Assembly (NCBI GenBank): GCA_024180945.1
Contig: JAKSGN010000002.1
Location: 1,984,001 to 2,048,000 of the forward strand
DNA length: 64,000 nucleotides
Source of the DNA: Macrophomina tecta
Taxonomy: Eukaryota; Ascomycota; Dothideomycetes; Botryosphaeriales; Botryosphaeriaceae
Direction: 5' to 3'
Below the pieces are notes generated by a model. That model did not search any database, was not told where the DNA came from, and was given only the letters and a program-made list of their open reading frames with translations. Below are positions 32,973 to 42,400 of the stretch, piece after piece (the first letter of the stretch is position 1; the number at the start of each line of letters is the position of its first letter). Made by a program: the position numbers and the translations under genes.

Positions 32973-35812
32973 ATGCCCAAGTCCGTCTCCTCCTTCTATG
33001 ACAACGACGGCCCCAGCGACGACGATGGCCCCGAGACGCTGCTGGTCAACTCGGCCTACCTCGACCCTACCCGCTCCACCAGGCTCCCCCCCTCGACCGA
33101 ACCGCCGTCGCCCGAGGCCGAGCGCAGCAACTTGCGTGCCACCCGCTTCTCCGAAGTCGACCTGCGCAACCGCCACCGTCTACACCCCGTCGACGAGCGC
33201 TCCAGCCTCCTGGGGAACAGGGACAACCACCGCGCATATGCAACTACCCCAGGCTCTCCCAGACCCTTGAGTGGCCGGCACAACAGCGGCAGCGTGCGTC
33301 GCCCGCGCCACCACAGCCGCCGCCCCTCCTTCAGCAACCGTCTCGTCGCTGCCCTGGGCGAGGAGCAGCGCCAGGCTCTCCGTAAGTCCCCGCTCCGCTC
33401 AGACACCCTGCTGTAGCTCACGCGTGTGCTTGCCAGAAAATGACTTGGCCGAATCCCGGCACTCCATCTTCCGCGACGACCGTGTCTGGTATGACCAGTT
33501 TACCTCGACCGACTGGGTGCACGACAGCATTGCCGATGCCTACCGTGTCAAGGCGTTACGCAGCCGGAAAGACATCCGCGGGAGGATACAGGCCTGGTTC
33601 GACGGCGCGCAGGGCTGGGTCTTGGTGGCCATCATTGGCGTCTTGACTGCCTTGATTGCCTTTGTCGTGAACACCACGGAGAACACCCTGTTCGACTACA
33701 AGAACGGCTACTGCACCACACACTGGTACTACAGCAAGAAGAAATGTTGCGCCGGCGCCAGTACCTGCGACAAGTGGGATTCCTGGTCCAATGTCGTGCT
33801 CCAAGAAAAGGTCGACGACGTCTGGATCGAGTATGGCTTTTTCATCTTCTTTGTCATTGCTCTAGCCTTGCTTTCCTGCCTCCTTACCCTTACCACCAAG
33901 ACCGTCATTCCGTCGCGCTTCCATCTCCGCACTCTCGACGAAAACTTGGCCGTCGACATGCCAGCCATGCGTGACGAGGATAATGGAAAATCCCACTCTC
34001 TGAGTCCCCAGGAAGCTTTCGCGAAAAGCGCTCTCCAGCCCCCGATGGTTTTCTACTCCGCCGCTGGAAGCGGAGTCGCTGAGGTGAGGGTGATTTTGAG
34101 CGGATTCGTCCTTCATGGCTACCTCGGTTTCCGCACCTTGATCATCAAGACCTTCGGCCTCATCCTGAGCGTAGCGTCTGGTCTCAGTCTCGGCAAGGAA
34201 GGTCCTTATGTCCACATCGCAACTTGCATCGGAAATATCGCCTGTCGCCTTTTCTCCAAGTATAATCATAACGACGGCAAAAGGCGTGAGGTGCTCAGCG
34301 CCAGCGCTGCGAGTGGTGTGGCCGTCGCCTTTGGTGCGCCCATTGGCGGTGTCCTTTTCAGCCTGGAGGAGGTCAGCTACTATTTTCCGCCGAAGACACT
34401 CTTTCGGACCTTCTTTTGCTGTATCGCTGCAGCTCTTTCTTTAAAATTCCTCAATCCCTACGGGACCGGAAAGATCGTCCTGTTCGAAGTTCGCTATCTT
34501 TCAGACTGGCATTTCTTCGAGTTGATCGCTTATGTCCTCGTTGGGATTCTCGGCGGTGTTCTCGGTGCTCTTTTCATCAAAGCATCAAAATTATGGGCTC
34601 AAACGTTCCGCCGGATTCCCGTAATCAAGAAGAGCCCGCTTTTTGAAGTATTTCTCGTCGCTCTCATCACCGGTATAGTGAGCTTCTGGAACCGCTACAC
34701 CAAACTTCCGGTAACTGAGTTGCTCTTCGAACTGGCCAGTCCCTGTGACACCTTCACCGATGCTGGGACAGGTCTCTGCGCTACCAATGAACGGATTCCA
34801 GAAATCATTTGGTATCTTTTCGTAGCCTTCGTTATCAAGGCCCTCTTGACGGTCATTACTTTTGGTATCAAAGTTCCCGCAGGTATCTACGTACCGTCCA
34901 TGGTAGTCGGAGGTCTTATGGGCCGCATGGTTGGCCACATCGTACAGTATTTGGCTCTCAACTACTCTTCAACTGGTCTTTTTGGCACATGCCACAAGGA
35001 GGATAATCCCGAATCTTGCGTTGTTCCAGGTGTCTACGCAATGGTCGCAGCCGGGGCAACCATGTGTGGCGTTACCAGACTTTCCGTTACGCTGGCAGTC
35101 ATCCTCTTTGAACTCACCGGGAGTCTCGATCACGTTTTGCCCTTCTCGCTGGGCGTTCTGGTCTCAAAATGGGTCGCGGATGCGATAGAGCCTTTGAGCA
35201 TTTACGACTTGCTCACTGACATGAACTCGTATCCCTTCCTTGACAATAAGTTCCGCCCCGTGTTCACTTCCCAGCTGGGCGACATCACTCAGCCAACCCG
35301 AGAGGAACGCATCATCGACATTACGAACTCACCTCTTGTACCTGCTAAACAGCTGCGCTTCCAGCTCCAGCAGCTTCATCTAAATGGTGAGCTTGATGGC
35401 GGTCTACCCATTGTCCGAGACGGCGTCCTTGTCGGCCTCATCCCGGCACCGGACCTAGAATTCGCATTGGATAAACTTGACAACGAGGACAACACACTGT
35501 GTCTCATGTCACCAGAAGTCGGTTGGAATTCGCATGAGGATGATGAGGAGAGCGACCCTACAGACTTCACCCCCTATATCGATCCGGTATGTTCTGCAAA
35601 TAGCACATTTCCATGGAATCCACTAATTAGACATACAGGCACCCGTTTCCCTGGAATATCGCTCCCCCATGGATCTCGTCTACGAGTGCTTCGTCAAACT
35701 CGGTCTGCGGTATATCTGCGTTACTAAAAACGGCAAGTACGCGGGTATGGTCCACAAGAAGGCATTTGTCAAATACATGAAGGACGTCGAGGAGAATGAG
35801 AAGCACCATTGA
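32973..35812 (+). CDS. CLC-family voltage-gated chloride channel / exchanger
   Basis: Three exons (32973-33381, 33437-35586, 35639-35812) give 910 residues. A disordered N-terminus of about 150 residues precedes the CLC core. Selectivity-filter motifs are visible in order: GSGVAEVRVILSG, GKEGPYVHIA (near residue 390, with the gating glutamate), and GIKVPAGIYVPSMVVGG. An SLEEVSYYFPP segment carries the proton-pathway glutamate seen in Cl-/H+ exchangers, favouring an exchanger. FELTGSLDHVLP precedes the cytoplasmic part, which has two CBS-like segments (VPAKQLRFQLQQLHLNGELDGGLPIV and YECFVKLGLRYICVTKNGKYAG). Yeast Gef1 of this class acidifies Golgi/endosomal lumens and supports copper loading. 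Localisation here is inferred. Confidence 0.95.
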
Positions 35813-36962
35813 GACCAATTTCTACTCCTGAAATTTACCTAATGGACGATCCGGCTGCGTTGTATTTCCTCCGCCTGTTGGTCAGGAGGTTCGGCTCCTC
35901 TTTTTTTTTTTTGCATATACAACGGAGTTGGCGGCTATTTTCGTTCGAGTGCACCATTTTTTTTTTTTTTTTCCTGCGCTTCGATTGCCAGCCACACTTT
36001 TCTTCCAGTTTCGCGAGAGAAGATCATCTCAGAGAGGTATGGAAAGATATCGCCCTTGTTCATATTGTCTTTATCTGGAAATTTGCTTTTCTGCGTGCGT
36101 TGAATCTTGCGCACATCTCGCTTTAGAAGAGGAAGCCTGTGGCCGTCCTCACACATATATTGCTCTATATGCTTTAGACAAAACGGTTGGAATCTTCGCA
36201 AGAAGTACGATGCACCTCTGAAAATAAAATGAACTTGGTATATAGCCAGCCTGAAGGGAAAAGAATCATCCACATCAATCTCCATTAGTTCCGGCAACGT
36301 GCTCCATCAGAACTAAAAATAGTAAGCCCAATGTCTAGATGTTCATCACAAGAAGCACTCATAGTGAACAAGAGCGCGAAAACGGGCATGGCGACTGGCG
36401 AAGGGACATATGGGGAACATGCCACGAAGCCTGCTACGAGGAGGTCGATATCTGGGAACCATAATCTCGCCCTGCTGAAAGGAAAATACGCGAATCTGGC
36501 TCATTTGTCATTCGGGGGTATCATTCTGCACTATCACGGGCATAGTCATACAATGACTTACTACCAAGTTGTTGGTCCAGCCTTTACTAAGCTCCGCTTT
36601 AGTAGAACTTATTATATTGGACTAAAGTAGTCCTGCCGAAGTATGTATATGTATCTTGAGCTCTCCCGTGCGGCGGTGTGCGAATGACTACTCCAGCTCG
36701 CTACTGGTGGCAACACTTTTATTGCAAGGCCAACTTTACACGCCCAGGCACGGAAGGTACTAAATGGCCAAGGCCCTTAAGCTTGTGTACAAGCAGTCAC
36801 AGAAGATTTTGAGACCAGAGCATCATATTACATGGGCATGATTCCGTTTTTATCTCCTATCATGATTCAAAAAACCGGGCGGTGGCGGCCGATTTCCCTA
36901 CCTCCATCACAACCACATGCATATTATCATACATACAACAAAAAAGACGCCGACCTCATTCC
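35813..36962. other. Convergent intergenic region, CLC and CCT-theta
   Basis: 1.15 kb of AT-richer sequence with T runs at about 35901-35911 and 35957-35972. A 120-codon minus-strand frame (35935-36297) lies in the CLC 3' region and has no recognisable domain. No gene called. Confidence 0.45.
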
Positions 36963-38790
36963 TCAATCCTCATCCCAGTTAGGGTTGGGGCCCGGGGGTT
37001 TGGGGCCGCCGGCCTGACGGGCAACGATGATCTGGTCGACCGCCAACACGGTGCGAGCCGCCTCGGTGGCCAGCTTGATGGCCCAGCTCTTGCTAACCAT
37101 GAGGTCAACTATGCCCTCATCAACCGCGTCGAGAACACCCGTTTTGTCCTCGTTCTCAATGTCCACGCCCGCCGTCCAGTACGGCTTCTGGTCGTCGGAA
37201 GCCTTTGACGCGGCGTGGGCGGTGTAGAGGCGCGACAGTACTTCGGTGGCGTCCAAGCCTGCGCTCTCAGCCAGGGTTCGTGGCACCACCTCGAAAGCTT
37301 CGGCATACTTCTTGATTGCGTACTGTGAAAGACCGGGCGTCTTTTCGCCGATGGCTGTGACGCGCTCGATAAGCTGCATCTCCGTGGCACCGGCGCCAGG
37401 GACGAGACGAGGGTCGCGGGTAATGGCCTTGACAACGTTGACGCCATCGTCGACGGCACGCTCCAGGTCATCGAGATGGTTCTGAGTGGCGCCGCGCAGG
37501 ACCAGTGTTGCTGTCCGGGTCTGCTCGTTCTCCTGGCGGAAGACAGTGACGCGGTCACCGCCGATTTCGATGGTCTCAACAACATCAACGGTGCCCATCT
37601 CGTCGGGCATGGGAGCGCCAAAGCGAGCCAGTGGGGTGGCGCCGACAACACGGCAAAGACGGCGAAGCTCAAACTTGGAGAGCACCTTGATGACAAGGAT
37701 GCCGAAGCGGTTAAGGTAATGCAGGGCGAGCTCGCCGACTGTGGAGCCCGCGACGACAACGCGCACACCCGAATCATGGAGCTCCTTGATCATGTTCTCA
37801 ACCTGGTGCTCTTCGCCCTTGGTGAAGTCGAGCATCTCCTTGGCGTTGTGCAGCAGGACGGTACCCTTGGTCTCCGTCTGGCTAATGTCGATGGCGCAGG
37901 TGAACACGGCAACCTTTGCCTTGGCTGCCTTCTTGATGCTTCCATCCGGCTCACGGCCAAAGACCATACCCTTGACGACCTTGCTCTGTTCCAAGCTTCC
38001 ACCCATAATCTTAACCACACGGACGTTGTCCACGTTGAAGTTGACGGGGTTCTTGGGGAGGACAGCTAGCACGGCCTCGGCAACCATATCGGCCAGGATA
38101 TCCTCAGTGCCATTCTGCTTGGCGGTGATGACTGTGCGAATAGCCTTGCTCAGTTGTGCCTGATCTCTCATGTCCGCGACCTTGTCCACCTCCAGCTCTG
38201 TTATGCTGCGCGTCAGTAGGGTCTCTAGTCGCTGCCAAGTGTTGACGTACGCTCGAGCACGTTCAATGCCTCCTTCTGTGCCTTCTCGTATCCCTGTACA
38301 ATATCACTCGTCTTCAGGCCCATACGGATCAGCTCCTCGGCCTTCTTCAGCAGCTCGCCGGCCAGGACGATGACCAAGTTGGTGGCGTCGCCCATCTCGG
38401 CTTCCTGCTGTTGGGATGCCATGACCAGAAGCTTGGCGGCCGGGTGAACGACCTCCAACTCGCGTAGTATCGTGGCAGCGTCCGAGGTAAGGATCATCTT
38501 CTGGAGGTGGTTGATGACGATCTTGTTGCGGCCATAGGGGCCCAGCGACGTCTGCACCGTCTGGGTGATGGTGCGGCAGGCGTCAATGTTGCGGATGACG
38601 GCGCCATCCTCGGCATCGTAGCTGCGGGCGCGTCAGCAACGGTTGCGCATGTCTTGACGGCACCAGGGGGGAGGGGAGAGCTCGGAGGTTGCGAGCGGCG
38701 GAGGGGCAGCTCGAGCGGCGGGGCCACGTACTTGTTGTACCCTTGCTTGAAAAGCCCGGCGTTGGGAGCGTTGGGTATCGAGAGCGACAT
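36963..38790 (-). CDS. cct8: T-complex protein 1 subunit theta (CCT8)
   Basis: Subunit of the cytosolic TRiC/CCT chaperonin that folds actin and tubulin. Exons 38790-38732, 38621-38251 and 38197-36963 give 554 residues, the family length. Type II chaperonin motifs present: TVQTSLGPYGRNKIVINHL (ATP-binding Gly loop), LTSDAATILRELEVVHPAAKLL, GDATNLVIVLAGELL (GDGTT-type motif with Asn), and VPGAGATEMQLIERV (GGGA-type). The theta-specific GLFKQGYN N-terminus and a C-terminal tail PKPPGPNPNWDED are also visible. The Gly/Pro-rich end resembles the GGP tails of CCT subunits. Confidence 0.95.
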
Positions 38791-39479
38791 GTCGGGAGCG
38801 TCTCAGGCGGACCGGCGAGGTGTGCGGGTGAGGGGAGGGTGGAGGATAGGCGGCGGGCTACGAAAAGTCGAGGAAGCTCCGCTCGCTGCACGTCGCGTTT
38901 GCCAAAACTAATCGCGTCCGGCAGAAACCCCTCAGCCCGGCCACCTCACCGCCTTCCTGCGCTTTCTCCGCGCTTCCTTCCCGACCGGACGGACCTCGCG
39001 CACTGCTTTGCCTACCACATCACAGCACATTGCATGTTCTTCAGACGACTTCTTCCATTCCCTGCGCTAGTAGACTTATACAGTTTGCCCGGTACAGCTT
39101 CCGTCCCACACAGAGATTGCCACCCGTACTATTTCGCTTTCCCTCCCAAAAAAGAAAAATCCGCAAAGGAGAGAATGCACGCACGTATCGGAGATTGGGA
39201 TATTTTATTAGAGGAAATCAGACTGTGTCCGCCCAAAGAGCATGCGCCACAACACTGACGGTCCATCGCGGCTATGCATCCCACATCTAAACGCCGTACG
39301 GCCAACTTAGACACTGACAAAGAGAGGGTAGTAAGACTGAAAAAGGAAATGGTTAGGAGCAGGGCATCCGACATCCGGATTGTGGTATCTGAAAATCGAT
39401 GAGACTAAAGGGATTGGCTGGCGTATCATCACTGATACACGCAAGAAAAACTACATCATTCCGGTGCTCGAGTCCTTCG
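38791..39479. promoter_or_regulatory. cct8 promoter and ApsA 3' region
   Basis: About 690 bp. The cct8 side is GC-rich with C/T-rich sequence, and an A-rich 3' region lies near 39150-39380. No gene is supported. Confidence 0.45.
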
Positions 39480-42400
39480 TTACGAGGTACTGTCGCGTGA
39501 CCTGGCATCGAGCTCACTCTGGCTGGCAAGAAAAGTGCTCGCGCCGATTGAGCTGGAGCGCGTGTGCGATGCCTTCCGCTGATGATGATGGTGGTGGTGC
39601 TTGTGAGGCTTCTTCGATAACGAGCCCACGTCGTGTTTGCCTAGCGGGTGTGTTAGTGACGGCCGAGTGATTCCCAGGAACATCAGCAGAAACTTACCAT
39701 CGCAGCATGCCCGCACATTCTCTAACCTGTCTGCCTCCCTCTCCTGTGCCTCAATCACCTGCCTCAAGTCTTCAGCAGAGTCCGGGACAAGCGAGGCATC
39801 ATATATCGATGCCTCCTGTCCGCTGGTCTTGCTACGCCGACTCGAGAAAGAGCCACGGAAGCCTGCTGTGGCGGGACGGAACATCCCACTCAGGCTGCTG
39901 AAACGGCCTGAGGTTGAAGGTGTTGTGGGCGTGAGTGTTGCCGATCGCTGCTCAGCCGCTCGCCGCTTCGCAATCGTAGCCAGCCGGCTGCGCTGGGGAG
40001 ACGAGTTCCTCGTCGTGCGGCTGTTGTATGATGACAGCGACATGCGGGAACGGGCAGTTTGGCGTGAGCCGCTCCGTCCAAAAGAGGGGTTGAATTCTCG
40101 AGCCTCTTCAGGGGTCATATCTTTGTCTGTGGAGGCCGGGTCGTCATCACGCTCGGCATTAGTGCGCAAGAGCAGGTAGGAAAGAGCATTGAACCACGTC
40201 TCATGTCTCTGGCTGGTCGTGGCAGTAAACTTGACGGCACGACCTGGGGTGATCACGATGAGGCTTCTGCGGTGGAGACCAGGCGGGTAGGGGTTATCAT
40301 CAGTCTCGACGCGGACATCCTCGATCTGGACGCTCTTAGCCTTGAGCTGCGCCTTTCCTGCCGTGGCCGGGTCTTGGTCGCTCCAGTAAAGCGTACGAGT
40401 GTATGGGTGAACCCAGAAGAAACGCCTATGTCTGTTCACAGACATCTCCTCGCGGCCAGCCTTGCGCGTGTATTTCCACAAGTACTCTCCAATCATTGTC
40501 TGAGTAATGGCTTGCACCATACGGGGGTCGATGGACTGGCCATACTCGTCACGTCCAATAGGATTCACGGGGATATTGAAGCGCTGGTCAATTTCAGAGG
40601 CAAACGAGGAGACGGAAGTGCGGCGTGAGATTGGAGAGGAAACCTCGCTGCGAGCTGCTTGGAGACGTGGGCGAGGTGTGGTGCCACTCCTGACCGAGTG
40701 TGGGCTGGTGCCACGGGTGCTGCCATGGATGCTGGCGGTGCCGTTGGGAGTACGAGGTCGGAATTGAGAAGCATGCGAGCTGTTCTGGTTCTTATAGGCG
40801 GAAGCAGGCTTCGCGGGTGGACCCATGGCGCTGGGAGTGTGCGGCACCTTTTGCGCCGCAGCAGCGATAACCTCCTTGTGGTCCGGAGGAAGCGGCGGGG
40901 CGGGCTCGGACCGGGCGCTGCGGATGCTCTGCGAGCTGCCAGGTCTGCGAACCGTCTTGTATGCCGGTGCATCCTTCTTCGGGCTGGAGAAGGACGACTT
41001 GCTCGGGGAAGAGGCGTTCTTAGTAGGGCTCGGCGGGGCGCCGACAAGGACAATCCGCTCCTTGTTGAGCAGGCCATCCAACTCGGCAGAAGAAACCGTG
41101 GTTTGCGTGCTCCCATCAGCCATCGAAACCTTTTGCTTCTTGGACTTGGTACGTTCGACATGAGCCACGTTTTCGTTAATTGGAGCAAATGGTTCCCTGC
41201 TCTCCGGAACTGGCTCTTGCGTGGCAACAACACGAGTTTCCTTGGACATGATCTGTTCATAAACCTCATCAAAGGCATGCGCCTTGTGCACTGCTGCCAG
41301 CGAACGTCCAGGCATCGTGGCTTCCTCTGGCTCAACGTGTTGTGTTGAGATATCAGCATAAGACAAAGCAGGGCAAGTTTTCTCTTCCTCCTCGGGAGCA
41401 ACAGGCTCGACGTGTTGTGCAGAGATGTTGGCGTAAGATAATGAAGGAACGGTCTCGTCGTTTCCAGTGTCAACGGGTCGGACAGGTTTGGAGAGAATCT
41501 CGGGAAGTGGCAAGGACACTGGCTCGACTGACTGACCAAGAACAGGGGAGATTGTTGACGGAGCAACCTTGGGAGCCGCGGGGAGCTCCGCAGCAACCGG
41601 TTCGGCTTGCAGGGACGAGATAGAAGAAAGTTGAAGGTCAACAGGTTTGACCTCGGGCTCGACAGGCGCGACCGGCTCCGAGTGGAGAGAAGAAATTGAA
41701 GAGAACTGGAAGGAAGGTGGGACGACCTTGGGCACCTCGGGCGAGACCGGCTCAGTATCGATAGATGAGATTTGAGAAAGCTGAGAGTTCGCCGCAGCAG
41801 GCTCGAGTGCACGAGCAGGACGAGTCTCGGCCTCAACAGGCTCTGAGTGAAGAGAGAGGATCGATGAAAGCTGCGAAGGCTCGGCCTGAGAGCGCGCAAC
41901 CGATGTCGGAGGCTCCGATTCCAAGGGCTCAGAGTGCAGAGAAGAGATAGGAGTGAGGCGGAGAGGTGGTGGAACAATTCTCGGGAAAGAAGGAGCCTCA
42001 GGCTCAATGGGCTCAGAGTGCAGTGCTGACACGGATGACAAGCCAAGCTGGGGAGTCACTGGTGCTTCAGGTTCGACGGGCTCCGAGTGCAAAGCAGAGA
42101 CGGACGAAAGTCCGAGCTTGGGAGCGACAGGTGCCTCGGGTTCTACGGGCTCTGAATGCAAGGCAGAGACTGATGAAAGTCCCAACTTCGGAGCCTCTGG
42201 CTCCACCGGCTCCTCAGAATGCAGTGAAGAGACTGACGAAATTGCAAGAGCGGGAATGGCCGGTACCTCAGGCTCAATAGGTTCGGATTGTAAGGTAGTA
42301 ACGGATGAAAGATCGAGCTTGGGGGGCAGAGGTGCCGCAGGTTCGATGGGCTCCGAATGCAATGAGGCAAATGAAGAAAGTGCAAGCTTTGGCACATCTG

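Noticed and set aside
35935..36297. 120-codon minus-strand frame antisense to the CLC 3' region
   Set aside because: Looks protein-like in places but has poly-Lys from a T run and no known family; not enough to call.
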